NCBI GenBank assembly: GCA_029565935.1
Contig: JAKQNF010000035.1
Coordinates: 1 to 34,552 of the forward strand
Direction: 5' to 3'
From: Bacillota bacterium
GTDB lineage: Bacteria; Bacillota; DTU025; MWDF01
DNA: 34,552 nt
The notes under the pieces were generated by a model, which saw nothing but the letters and a program-made list of their open reading frames with translations, made no database searches and was not told the origin of the DNA. Positions 23,030 to 30,961 of the stretch are shown piece after piece. Positions within the stretch are counted from its first letter, which is position 1, and each line of letters starts with the position of its first letter. The translations under genes were made by a program, and so were the position numbers.

Positions 23030-23995
23030 ATGCGCATCGCGAACAGAATTAAGTTGCTTGCCGCACTGTTCATCTTAGTGTCGGTGTCGATGGCAGCGTT
23101 CGCCACAGAAGCATCGGCCGACAAGCTGACGATAAGGCTGACCGACAGGATGGGAACGTCACAGACGGTCGATGTGCTGTCGCTGCCTCAACTCAGGTAC
23201 GAGGCTTCCTACAAGCGCTCATCGGGGACCATAGTCGGACCGTTCACCTACGAAGGCCCCTCGCTCCTTTCCGTGCTGGCACTGATGGGCGGGATGAACG
23301 ATGGCGATGCGGTGCAGCTGATCTCGGACGACGGCTATCGTATGAGCCTGACCTACGAGCAGATAAACGGGGAGGTCGCCGTCTATGACGAAGCGGGCCA
23401 GGCGCTCGAAGAGTACGAAAGGCCTGTCATGATGCTCGCAGTATCGTCAGACAACCCGGCTTTCGCGCAAGGCAACATAAGGGCGATCTACGCGGGACCG
23501 AAAGTACCGCTTACCGACGGTCATACCTGGGTCAAGGGCGTAATAGAGATAAAGGTCGTTCCCATGGTCAAAGAATGGGCGCTGAAGCTGACCGGCGCCG
23601 TAGAGGCCAGGATGGACAGGTCAACGTTCGAAAGCTTGGCTACGTGCCCCCTGTCTCCGCATCCTGGGTCCGAATGGAAGACGGAGGATGCGATCTATGC
23701 CGGAGTGCCGTTATGGGCGCTGGTCTCCGTAGTGGACAACATAGAACCCGCCGATTCCCATTACACGTTCGACAAGCAGCTCGCCAGGGCGGGCTATACC
23801 GTAAGGGTCATATCGGCTGACGGCACGTTCGTCGATTTCGACTCCAAGGACCTGATCTACGAATCGGACATATTCATAGCCTTTACCAAGGACAAGGTGC
23901 TGCTGGGAGACGCTGACGGACCGCTCATGCTGGCAGGAGCGAAGTCCCCGAAGGTATTGAAGCACATAGTCGCGATAGAGCTGATAGGTCTTTAA
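23030..23995 (+). CDS. Exported protein with two molybdopterin-binding-fold domains
   Basis: This 321-residue protein has a Sec signal (1-30). Domain 1 is about residues 32-178 and has the sulfite-oxidase-type fold: SGTIVGPFTYEGPSLLSVLAL where the family has 'GVPLxxLL', SDDGYRMSLTYEQI ('DGY' strand) and TDGHTWVKGVIEIKVV (closing 'WVKGV..IEV'). Domain 2, about 183-321, repeats it: AIYAGVPLWALVSVV, ISADGTFVDFDSKDL, DGPLMLAG and VLKHIVAIELIG. The only Cys is C206 at the start of domain 2, not at the Mo-ligating position of true enzymes; domain 1 has no Cys. A binding rather than redox role is inferred. Start: GGGAGG then ATG. It is the first gene behind the Moco-like leader and is followed by a microprotein and a third paralogue. 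Confidence 0.7.
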   Translation: MRIANRIKLLAALFILVSVSMAAFATEASADKLTIRLTDRMGTSQTVDVLSLPQLRYEASYKRSSGTIVGPFTYEGPSLLSVLALMGGMNDGDAVQLISDDGYRMSLTYEQINGEVAVYDEAGQALEEYERPVMMLAVSSDNPAFAQGNIRAIYAGPKVPLTDGHTWVKGVIEIKVVPMVKEWALKLTGAVEARMDRSTFESLATCPLSPHPGSEWKTEDAIYAGVPLWALVSVVDNIEPADSHYTFDKQLARAGYTVRVISADGTFVDFDSKDLIYESDIFIAFTKDKVLLGDADGPLMLAGAKSPKVLKHIVAIELIGL

Positions 23996-24016
23996 TGATT
24001 TAGGAGGTCCATGTTA

Positions 24017-24160
24017 ATGACAGCATTCAAAGCTGCAGCTTTCGCTGCGATCCTGGCTCTCATGGTCACGGCATCCAAGGCGTTTGTAGGATGCTTCTCG
24101 GTGATAATCAGGCATATGGCGGCCATAGAGCGCATATTAAGTTCAATGGGAGGTTCGTAA
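24017..24160 (+). CDS. Small membrane protein (47 residues)
   Basis: A short frame is preceded by TAGGAGG at nine bases from ATG 24017 (an in-frame ATG at 24011 is too close to it). It encodes one hydrophobic helix (FKAAAFAAILALMVTASKAFVGCFSV) and a short basic/amphipathic tail ending in SMGGS. Its stop is one base before the ATG of the next gene, and that gene's ribosome site (GGGAGG) is inside this frame, so the two are translationally coupled. No known family is recognised. It could be a membrane partner of the two exported molybdopterin-fold proteins that flank it. Confidence 0.55.
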   Translation: MTAFKAAAFAAILALMVTASKAFVGCFSVIIRHMAAIERILSSMGGS

Positions 24161-24161
24161 G

Positions 24162-24689
24162 ATGGCACGGAGAATAATCGCAGCGTCCTTGGTTATACTG
24201 GCCCTTATCTTGTCGGTCACGGCCGCGATGGCGGCGGGTCCGTCCTTGAAGCTCATAAAAAGCGACGCTGCCGTGGTCGTGGAGCTGGACAAGCAGGCTC
24301 AGACTGAAGGCGTGGCCTATTACAAGAACTCCAAGGGAGTGGTCTCCGGTCCTTTCAAGATCAAGGGCGTGAAGCTGGCCGACCTGATAAACTTGGCGGG
24401 GGGCATGAGCGCCTCGGAAAAGCTCGTAATGGTATCGTCGGACGGCTACGTGACGGAGCTCGACTACGGCAAGCTCAACGGCGAGATGGCGGCGACCAGG
24501 CCGGACGGTTCTCCCGTAGAGGGCAAGCCCGTCATGGTCCCGGTCCTCATCACCTGGTCGGATCCCGGGATGGAGAAGGACCTGCCGAGGCTGGGCTTCC
24601 TGTCCTTTGTGGAGGGCGGGCTGATCACGGAGAGCAAGTACTGGGCGAGGAACGTCGTCGAGATAAAGATTGTGCCCGCAGGCGAATAA
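24162..24689 (+). CDS. Exported single-domain molybdopterin-binding-fold protein
   Basis: This 175-residue protein has a Sec signal (1-25, cleavage near AMAAG). The mature part matches one molybdopterin-binding-fold domain: GVVSGPFKIKGVKLADLINLAGGM, VSSDGYVTELDYGKLNGE, DGSPVEGKPVMVPV and YWARNVVEIKIVPAG at the end. It contains no Cys at all, so Cys-coordinated molybdenum is impossible; the long GFLSFVEGG stretch before the end is an insert compared with compact domains. It is a paralogue of domain 1 of the preceding large protein and of the ECF-operon protein. It probably forms the end of the riboswitch operon, although no strong terminator is seen. Confidence 0.72.
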   Translation: MARRIIAASLVILALILSVTAAMAAGPSLKLIKSDAAVVVELDKQAQTEGVAYYKNSKGVVSGPFKIKGVKLADLINLAGGMSASEKLVMVSSDGYVTELDYGKLNGEMAATRPDGSPVEGKPVMVPVLITWSDPGMEKDLPRLGFLSFVEGGLITESKYWARNVVEIKIVPAGE

Positions 24690-24742
24690 GCGGAAAAAAA
24701 CGAATAATGGGAGCTGAAGGGGCGCACCGTGCGTCCCTTCCG

Positions 24743-24771
24743 TTACATACCGGGCCTATAAAGGATATAAT
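24743..24771 (+). promoter_or_regulatory. Candidate promoter for nitrilase-ABC operon
   Basis: A perfect TATAAT (24766-24771) lies 17 bases after TTACAT. It is 73 bases upstream of the nitrilase start. Confidence 0.45.
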
Positions 24772-24843
24772 CATAGTAAGCACACCGAATACGCCCCACC
24801 GGTTTCGCCGATTCGCGCCGGCGGAGGCAACGGAGGTACCCAC

Positions 24844-26568
24844 ATGGCGGACGCCCTCCGCATCTCGATAATACAGACTGCGGCTTACGACATGCTCAGC
24901 CCGCACCATGCGGACAACGAGATGTTCTACATGCTGGAGATGGAGAAGGACTACAAGCCAGACATCATCCTGCTGCCCGAATGCGTATGGCCTGGGTATT
25001 TCCTCTATGGCTGGGACTACTCCATGCAGGAGAAGTCCGACGACGTAAGGGCAAGGCTCGCCCAGGCGGCCAGGAGGTTGGGCTGCTTCATCGTCGCCGG
25101 GCTGCCCGAACCGGACAAGAGCGGACCTACGGCACAGGCGCTGCCTTTCAGCGAAGGCTGGATGCAGCCGGTCGCCAGCTCCCTGTTCAACTCGGCTTTC
25201 GCCTGGAACAAGTACGGCAAGCTGGTGGCAACAGGGAGGAAGACGAATCTCTGGCACTTCGACTCCAGATGGTTCGGGAAGGGCGAAGGGGCCGCCTCCT
25301 TCAGGACCAAGTGGGGAAGGGTCGGGCTCATGGTATGCGCCGACGCCAGGATGCCCGGCCTTGTGGAGAAGCTCGTGGACGAAGGCTCGAGGCTGATACT
25401 CAACTGCACGAATTGGGTCACCTCAGGACCTGATAGGTCGAAGCTGACGAATCCGCAGGCCGATTTCCTCATCAGGGTGCGGGCGATAGAGAACAATGTC
25501 TGGATCGCATCGTCGAATAAGGTAGGACTGGAAGACGGCCTGATAGCCTTCTGCGGCGGCTCCCAGCTGGTGAGCCCCGAAGGCAGGGTGGTGAAGAGGG
25601 CATCTTCCGACAAGGTGGAGACGATGAGGGTGGAGATCCCTCTGGACGGCCAGGGAAGGATAGAGCTCCCTGAACCAAGGGTCGAGAAGCTGAAGAACCC
25701 CGCCTACTACGAGACCGTTTCCGTGAGCATCCCGAGGGGGGGCCAGGAAGTCGCCGGGGAGCCTGCCGAAGGCGCAAGGCCCAGGATACAGGGCTATCCG
25801 GACGGTGCTTCGCATCCTTACGTGGCCGTAGTGCAGCAGTCTCCCGAATCGGCAGGACAGCCCGGCACGGGCCTGGTGGCAAAAGCGGCGGTCAAGAGGC
25901 TAGCCGCCAAGATCGACGCCATAGGCGCCGACATAGTGGTCTTCTCGGGGACGTTCGACGCCATGGAAGGGCTCGACCCACAGGCGGGCACGCTCCTGGA
26001 GGAGCCGGAGATAAGCAAGAGGATACTTGTGATCCCGCGCGGCAGGTGCGAGAAGTGCGGGAATCCGATAGGGGGCGCCGACGTCGTCTTCGGCGGCAGG
26101 TCGCTCCAGCAGTACGGGGCGCTGACCGAACGGGACGCGACGAGAGGGTGCCCCAACTGTGGTCACGGAGATTCCGTGGCCATCGCCCCGGTCGTTCAGA
26201 CGCCTTTCGGGCCTTTGGGCATTATGCTGGGCAGGGAAGGCCATGAACACAGGATGGTCGCGGGCCTCGTCGGCATGGGGGTGAGGATGTTCGCCTGGAT
26301 AACGTCCGGGCTTGTCTATGAACACGACATGATATCCAGGGCCAGGGCCATGGAATGCAGGGCATGGATAATGACGGCCAATCCGGCGAGGATGGTGGGC
26401 AAGGCATCGGAACAAGGGCCCCGTTCGGGACTCAGCCTGATCGCCGACCCCGACGGGAACGTCGCCGCTTCTGCCTTCTCTGATGAAGAGCAGATAATAT
26501 CGGCCTATTGCGACCTATGCCTCGCAGAGAGAAGGAACGTAGTGCCGGGCACCTTGGCCTTGGGGTAG
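24844..26568 (+). CDS. Tandem nitrilase-fold protein with inserted zinc ribbon
   Basis: This 574-residue cytoplasmic protein has two carbon-nitrogen hydrolase domains. The N-terminal domain (about 1-280) has the full Glu-Lys-Cys triad: E46 in LLPECVWPG, K133 in TGRKTNLW and C165 in GLMVCADARMPG. The C-terminal domain (about 325-570) keeps the fold (VAVVQQSPES, ADIVVFSGTF, GPLGIMLGREGHEHR, ISRARAMECRAWIMTANPA) but has Gly in place of the Glu and Gly463 in place of the Cys, so it should be inactive. Between its first strands and its 'Cys' position lies a zinc ribbon, C402-x2-C405 and C436-x2-C439. Active members hydrolyse nitriles or amides. GGAGG precedes the ATG. An ABC importer of the NitT/TauT type follows, possibly for the substrate or product. 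Confidence 0.85.
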   Translation: MADALRISIIQTAAYDMLSPHHADNEMFYMLEMEKDYKPDIILLPECVWPGYFLYGWDYSMQEKSDDVRARLAQAARRLGCFIVAGLPEPDKSGPTAQALPFSEGWMQPVASSLFNSAFAWNKYGKLVATGRKTNLWHFDSRWFGKGEGAASFRTKWGRVGLMVCADARMPGLVEKLVDEGSRLILNCTNWVTSGPDRSKLTNPQADFLIRVRAIENNVWIASSNKVGLEDGLIAFCGGSQLVSPEGRVVKRASSDKVETMRVEIPLDGQGRIELPEPRVEKLKNPAYYETVSVSIPRGGQEVAGEPAEGARPRIQGYPDGASHPYVAVVQQSPESAGQPGTGLVAKAAVKRLAAKIDAIGADIVVFSGTFDAMEGLDPQAGTLLEEPEISKRILVIPRGRCEKCGNPIGGADVVFGGRSLQQYGALTERDATRGCPNCGHGDSVAIAPVVQTPFGPLGIMLGREGHEHRMVAGLVGMGVRMFAWITSGLVYEHDMISRARAMECRAWIMTANPARMVGKASEQGPRSGLSLIADPDGNVAASAFSDEEQIISAYCDLCLAERRNVVPGTLALG

Positions 26569-26589
26569 GAAGCAAATTGGAGGATGAAA

Positions 26590-27513
26590 ATGAGAAGACT
26601 AACAATCGCGATCCTGGCGTCCGTAATTCTACTATCGCAACTATCCGGTGCGGCTGGACTGGCCGCTTCTAAGCCTCGCATAGTGGCGCTCAACGGCGTG
26701 ACCGGCCTGGGCCTTGCGCAACTGTTCGGATCGGGTGCCTATGAGATGGAAGTCGGCAAGGCGGCCGATGTCGCCATAGCGAGGCTTACGACCGGAGCCG
26801 CCGAGGCCGCCGCGCTGCCCGTCTCTACGGCGGCGCTGATCAGGAACAAGGGCGTGCCCGTCGTGATGGCCGCCATCACGAACTACGGCTCATTGTACGT
26901 CGTGTCCAAAGGGAACAAGGGCCTCTACGATCAGGCCGCGTCATCCATCGGCGTGCCCGGCAAGGGGACCATGCCCGACGTGGTTCTGGCGATGCTTCTC
27001 GCAGACAAGAAGGCCTCTTCGGCAGGCGTCCAGTACTACGCCTCCCCCGTGGAGCTGGCCAACCTTCTGGCGGCAGGCAAGGTCGAAGCCGCCATCCTGC
27101 CCGAACCCTGGGTGAGCCAGGTGCTCGCATCGGACGCGGCATTGAAGATAACATCCGATATACAGGCCGAATGGAAGGCGCTTTTCGGCTTCGATTACCC
27201 TCTCAGCTGCGTGGTGATGAGCGAGAGCTTCGTAAAGGAAAGACCCGAGGACGCAAAGAAGATGCTGGCGGACATCAAGGCGAGCGTAGCCTGGGTAAAG
27301 GCGAATCCCGAGAAGGCTTCGGCGATCGCGGAGGCGAACCTTTCCATGGGATCGGCCGCCACCGTCGCCGCCGTGCCGAGATGCAACTTCGAATACCTGG
27401 ACGGCTCGAAGGCTAAATTCGCAACGGCGCAGTTCTACGGCAAGGTGCTGCAGTCCGTACCGGCCATGATCGGAGGAAAGCTCCCGGATGAGGCGTTCTA
27501 CCTTAACTTCTAG
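26590..27513 (+). CDS. ABC transporter substrate-binding protein (NitT/TauT-type)
   Basis: This exported protein of 307 residues begins MRRLTIAILASVILLSQLSGAAG, a Sec signal. The body has the type II periplasmic-binding shape: KPRIVALNGVTGLGLAQLF, AEAAALPVSTAALI, IGVPGKGTMPDVVL, VEAAILPEPWVSQVL, and a late CVVMSESFVKERPEDAKKML. These blocks match SsuA/TauA/ThiY-like proteins that bind sulfonates, nitrate, or thiamine precursors. GGAGG lies 6 bases upstream of ATG 26590; an ATG at 26584 is too close to it. The gene overlaps the permease by 26 bases. The ligand cannot be named; the nitrilase upstream suggests a nitrogen compound. Confidence 0.85.
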   Translation: MRRLTIAILASVILLSQLSGAAGLAASKPRIVALNGVTGLGLAQLFGSGAYEMEVGKAADVAIARLTTGAAEAAALPVSTAALIRNKGVPVVMAAITNYGSLYVVSKGNKGLYDQAASSIGVPGKGTMPDVVLAMLLADKKASSAGVQYYASPVELANLLAAGKVEAAILPEPWVSQVLASDAALKITSDIQAEWKALFGFDYPLSCVVMSESFVKERPEDAKKMLADIKASVAWVKANPEKASAIAEANLSMGSAATVAAVPRCNFEYLDGSKAKFATAQFYGKVLQSVPAMIGGKLPDEAFYLNF

Positions 27514-28261
27514 CTTGTATGCGGCCATAGGGGTGGCCGCACTGATCGCCGTATGGCAGGCAGGCTCGATGCTGATCGGCAACAGCCTGCTTCTGCCTTC
27601 ACCGGCGGAAGCATTAAGGGCCCTGGGGACGCTAGTACGCTCCCGGGGCTTTTTCTCTGACCTCTGGGCGAGCACCGCACGGGTGCTGAAGGGCTTCGCC
27701 CTGTCATACGCGCTGGGCCTTGCCTTCGGGGCCGCCTCCGGGATGATGAGGCCGGTAAGGTACATGCTCTCGCCGCTTTTCGCCGCACTCAGGACGATAC
27801 CTTTCATATCGCTTTCGGTGCTTGCCATAATCTGGTTCCCGTCTGGGACGGTCCCCGTCTTCGTGGCCTTCCTGATGGCGTTCCCCATAGTGGCGTCGGA
27901 CGTATCCGAGGGGATGGTGTCGGTGGACCCTCTTTTGATCGAACTCACGAAAGTCTACAAGGTACCTTGGCACAAGGCGGTCACCGGGCTGTACCTCCCC
28001 TCCTTGGCGCCCCATCTGGTCTCGGCGTTCTCGCAGGCCCTGGGGATGTCGTGGAAGATCGTGGTGTCGGCGGAAGTCCTGTCGATGCCCTCCAGGGGAA
28101 TTGGTGGAAGGATGGATTCGGCGAGGTCCTTCCTCGAAACACCCGAGCTGTTCGCATGGACCTTGCTGCTGGTTGCCCTAGGATTTGCTGCGGACGCTGC
28201 GCTCGGGGCCATCAGGGCCAGGGCGTTCAGATGGAGGGAGGGCAGGCTGTGGAGGATGTGA
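27488..28261 (+). CDS. ABC transporter permease (NitT/TauT-type)
   Basis: This 257-residue inner-membrane protein has about six helices. LLPSPAEALRALGTLV and SDLWASTARVLKGFALSYALGLAFG are the usual SsuC/TauC N-terminal blocks, and the cytoplasmic coupling loop region is VDPLLIELTKVYKVPWHKAVTGLYLPSLAPHLVSAF. GGAGGAAAG precedes the ATG. It overlaps genes on both sides, so the importer subunits are made together. Confidence 0.9.
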   Translation: MRRSTLTSSLYAAIGVAALIAVWQAGSMLIGNSLLLPSPAEALRALGTLVRSRGFFSDLWASTARVLKGFALSYALGLAFGAASGMMRPVRYMLSPLFAALRTIPFISLSVLAIIWFPSGTVPVFVAFLMAFPIVASDVSEGMVSVDPLLIELTKVYKVPWHKAVTGLYLPSLAPHLVSAFSQALGMSWKIVVSAEVLSMPSRGIGGRMDSARSFLETPELFAWTLLLVALGFAADAALGAIRARAFRWREGRLWRM

Positions 28262-28980
28262 TAGTAAAGGGCCTTGGCAAATCCTTCGACGGCAAGCCAG
28301 TCTTCTCCGGCATCGACATGGCGTTCTTGAACGGTGAAGTGACAGCGGTGCTGGGCCCTTCCGGGCGGGGGAAGACTACTCTCATAAGGGTGCTGTGCGG
28401 GCTAGAGAGACAGGACGAGGGAGAGGTCCGTATGCCCAAGGGCATCGGCTGCTCGGTTGTCTTCCAGGAACCCAGGCTGCTCCCGTGGCTGACCGTGGAG
28501 GGCAACCTGAGGTACTGCATGGACGGAGAAGGAGTGGGCAGGGCGCTTAAGATGCTGGCTGGACTCGGGCTCGAAGGTTTCGAAAGCAGGTATCCGGCCG
28601 GGCTTTCAGGCGGCGAGCAGCAGCGGGTCAACTTGGTCAGGGCGCTTGCTTCGCGCGAGAAGGTGCTGCTGATGGACGAGCCGTTCAGTTCGATCGGCCT
28701 CGGGATGAAGGCCGAGCTTCTTCCGTTCCTAAGGGAAAGTACCGCATCCGAGGGGAAGACGGTGGTGCTCGTGACCCACAGCCCGGTGGACGTTGCGCTC
28801 ATGGCCGATAGGTTCTACCTTATGAGCGACGACGGCAGGGGAGCCGACGGGCCCTTCGAGCTTGAGATCGAAAAGGGCGGGCGCAGGCTCGACGACGACG
28901 GCCTGGGACGGGAAGTGCACAAGCTCATGAAGCTGATGGCATCGCTCGGGAAGGGAGGGCAAGGTCCGGATGGACGCTAA
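28249..28980 (+). CDS. ABC transporter ATPase (NitT/TauT-type)
   Basis: This 243-residue ATPase has Walker A GPSGRGKTT, Q-loop VVFQEPRLLPWLTVEGN (the PWLT sequence is typical of SsuB/TauB), signature LSGGEQQRV and Walker B VLLMDEPFSSIG, plus the switch VTHSPVDVALM. The start is GTG with GGGAGGG upstream, inside the permease gene; the frame is open further left, but that part has no ribosome site. The tail (about 30 residues, ending GKGGQGPDGR) extends past the ATPase core. It overlaps tcdA by 11 bases. Confidence 0.92.
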   Translation: MEDVIVKGLGKSFDGKPVFSGIDMAFLNGEVTAVLGPSGRGKTTLIRVLCGLERQDEGEVRMPKGIGCSVVFQEPRLLPWLTVEGNLRYCMDGEGVGRALKMLAGLGLEGFESRYPAGLSGGEQQRVNLVRALASREKVLLMDEPFSSIGLGMKAELLPFLRESTASEGKTVVLVTHSPVDVALMADRFYLMSDDGRGADGPFELEIEKGGRRLDDDGLGREVHKLMKLMASLGKGGQGPDGR

Positions 28981-29665
28981 CGAAGGACCGTTCTCCCGGG
29001 AGGTCCTCCTGATAGGCGAAGATGGCCTGGCCAGGCTCGCAGGATCCCATGTGGCCGTGTTCGGAATAGGGGGGGTGGGCTCGTTCTGCGCGGAGGCGCT
29101 AGTAAGGGCGGGCATCGGTGAGATCACGCTGGTGGACTCCGACGAAGTCCGGCCGAGCAACACGAACAGGCAGCTGATAGCGCTTTCGAGCACGGTGGGC
29201 AGGCCCAAGGCCGAGGTGATGGCGGAAAGGGCGCTCGACATCAACCCCGCGATAAAGGTGCACCCGAAGAAGGTCTGGTTCGATGAAAATACCGCTGACG
29301 GGATATTCAGCGTGAAATATGACTACGTGGCCGACGCCATAGACAGCGTAGGATCGAAGCTGTTGCTGATAAGCACGTGCCTTAAGAACGGCATACCCAT
29401 GGTATCCTCCATGGGCGCCGGGAACAAGCTGGACGCCTCTGGATTCAAGATTGTGGACATATCGAAGACCCACACGTGCCCCTTGGCCAAGGCGATCAGG
29501 GTGGGCCTTAGGAAGCATGGGATACATAAAGGACTTGAGGTGGTGTTCTCTGCGTCGGAGCCGATGGCCCGGACGCAGGGCCCGCCCGGGAGCATCTCGT
29601 ACGTCCCCCCGACCGCCGGCCTTCTTATAGCCCAGGCGGTGATAACCGGTCTGCTGAAAGGCTGA
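28970..29665 (+). CDS. tcdA: tRNA threonylcarbamoyladenosine dehydratase
   Basis: This 231-residue E1-like enzyme cyclises the threonylcarbamoyl group of t6A37 in ANN-reading tRNAs to ct6A using ATP. ThiF-fold motifs: VAVFGIGGVGSFCAEALVRAGIG (nucleotide loop), LVDSDEVRPSNTNRQ, DAIDSVGSKLLL, SSMGAGNKLD and KTHTCPLAKAIRVGLRKHG, which is specific for the TcdA/CsdL branch. It overlaps the ATPase gene, so it is likely at the end of this operon although its job is unrelated to transport. A terminator follows. Confidence 0.9.
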   Translation: MDANEGPFSREVLLIGEDGLARLAGSHVAVFGIGGVGSFCAEALVRAGIGEITLVDSDEVRPSNTNRQLIALSSTVGRPKAEVMAERALDINPAIKVHPKKVWFDENTADGIFSVKYDYVADAIDSVGSKLLLISTCLKNGIPMVSSMGAGNKLDASGFKIVDISKTHTCPLAKAIRVGLRKHGIHKGLEVVFSASEPMARTQGPPGSISYVPPTAGLLIAQAVITGLLKG

Positions 29666-29685
29666 GGTGGGGCCTAACGGAAATA

Positions 29686-29718
29686 GAAGGCCGCGTATCG
29701 ATGTGATATGCGGCCTTC
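29686..29718. terminator. Bidirectional terminator after tcdA
   Basis: A 14-bp stem GAAGGCCGCGTATC / GATATGCGGCCTTC with one G-T wobble and a 5-base loop lies between convergent genes. Confidence 0.75.
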
Positions 29719-29749
29719 CATTATTAATTGCCACTCTGTTCAGTCCGGT

Positions 29750-30961
29750 CTACTTCAGGTTCCACTCGGACTTCTGGGAAGTCTGCATGATCGGGTCGAC
29801 GAGCTTGTCCTCCATCCAGTAGATCAGGACCCCGTCGCTGGACCTGTAGATCCATGCCCTCTTGTAGTTCTTGCCGAACTCGAATATCGCTATCCTGTTG
29901 GTACCGTCCTTGGCCTTGCCTATGTAGCTGACTTCGGTCACGCTGCTCGTGATCGAGTCCTTGTCTATAACCTGGCCTTCCTTGAGGCCGGCGAGGTAGC
30001 CGACGGGCAGCCAGAACGCGCCTCCCAATTGGGCGGGGCCGATGTAGGCCTGGCTCTCGTATGTTTCCTTCTCCGAGTATACCCTGCTGAAGCTGGCCTG
30101 TATCCATCTTGGCTCTACCGACTCGAGCTTGACTTGCATCATAGCAGGCACTGACAGGCCCGGTCCCGTCTTGGGGTTCCAGGATTGTATGTTGCCCTCG
30201 TAGGAAAGGGTAAGGCCCTGCTTGACGAAGGGAGGCACCGCCTGTGAGGACCAGGTAACGGGCAGGTAGCGCATCGAGTAGAACTCTACGGACGTAATCT
30301 CGATCTCCGCGCCTGGTTTGGGCCTGTATATCCTCGCATTGTAGAGCAGGAGCCCCGTCGACTTCTCTATGATCCATACGTAGAGCGATCCTGTCTGCGC
30401 AGTGTTGTCGTAGTCTATCCTCACTGCCTGGTATTCCTCGTTCAGGATCTTCCAGCTGATGTTAGTCATCTTGATCCCCTGCCTTGTGCCGGAGGTCTTC
30501 AGCAGGTTGGTGTTTATCCAGAAGGAACCCATGCCATAGGGCCATGTCTCGCTTGTCTCGTCCCATGGTAGGTAGACCTGGTCGACGAAGACGGTGGTGT
30601 TGCTGATCACCCGCTTGGCATATACCGAAGTAACGTCCGTCCTTAGCAGGAAAGGCGTTACGGACAGGTCTTCCGGTTTCAGCAAGGGCGCAGCGGAGAG
30701 CTCACCCACTTCCTGGGACACCGATTTGGACAGTTTCCCGGTCGAAGTCCTGTAATAGACCCTCAGCCCCTCTTTGAGCCAACCGGGATACGACACATCG
30801 TTGACTTCGGGGAAAATCCTGCCGAGAAGCTCGCTGCTTATCGTCTGACCTTCTTTGCCCGCCTCGTCGGGCACTTCAGCCAAGACCCCCATGGCAGCCG
30901 TCATGAGCAGGGTGATGATGAACATGATTGTAAAAATCCGGTTCTTTGCCGGGGCCCGCAT
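29750..30961 (-). CDS. Exported protein of unknown function
   Basis: This 403-residue protein begins MRAPAKNRIFTIMFIITLLMTAAMGVLAEV, a Sec signal. The mature part is beta-rich with many aromatic and polar strands (e.g. GMGSFWINTNLLKTSG, GSLYVWIIEKSTGLLLYNARIY, YRSSDGVLIYWMEDKL), reminiscent of lipoprotein-carrier-like or repeat-containing surface folds. Several strands resemble each other, notably the two 'W/Y-I-x-x-S-T/D-G-x-L-I/L-Y' units, suggesting an internal duplication. I recognise no catalytic motif or named family. ATG 30961 has AGGAGG upstream; an in-frame ATG at 31030 has none. Transcribed alone, divergent from the subtilase genes. Confidence 0.6.
   Translation of the reverse strand: MRAPAKNRIFTIMFIITLLMTAAMGVLAEVPDEAGKEGQTISSELLGRIFPEVNDVSYPGWLKEGLRVYYRTSTGKLSKSVSQEVGELSAAPLLKPEDLSVTPFLLRTDVTSVYAKRVISNTTVFVDQVYLPWDETSETWPYGMGSFWINTNLLKTSGTRQGIKMTNISWKILNEEYQAVRIDYDNTAQTGSLYVWIIEKSTGLLLYNARIYRPKPGAEIEITSVEFYSMRYLPVTWSSQAVPPFVKQGLTLSYEGNIQSWNPKTGPGLSVPAMMQVKLESVEPRWIQASFSRVYSEKETYESQAYIGPAQLGGAFWLPVGYLAGLKEGQVIDKDSITSSVTEVSYIGKAKDGTNRIAIFEFGKNYKRAWIYRSSDGVLIYWMEDKLVDPIMQTSQKSEWNLK

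Noticed and set aside
24713-24745. Hairpin GAAGGGGCGCA...TGCGTCCCTTC as terminator of the riboswitch operon
   Set aside because: It could form, with one mismatch, but no T run follows and the candidate -35 begins there, so I did not list it.
26941-27948. 335-residue minus-strand frame over the substrate-binding protein and permease
   Set aside because: Crosses two real genes in the opposite direction and has no start signal.
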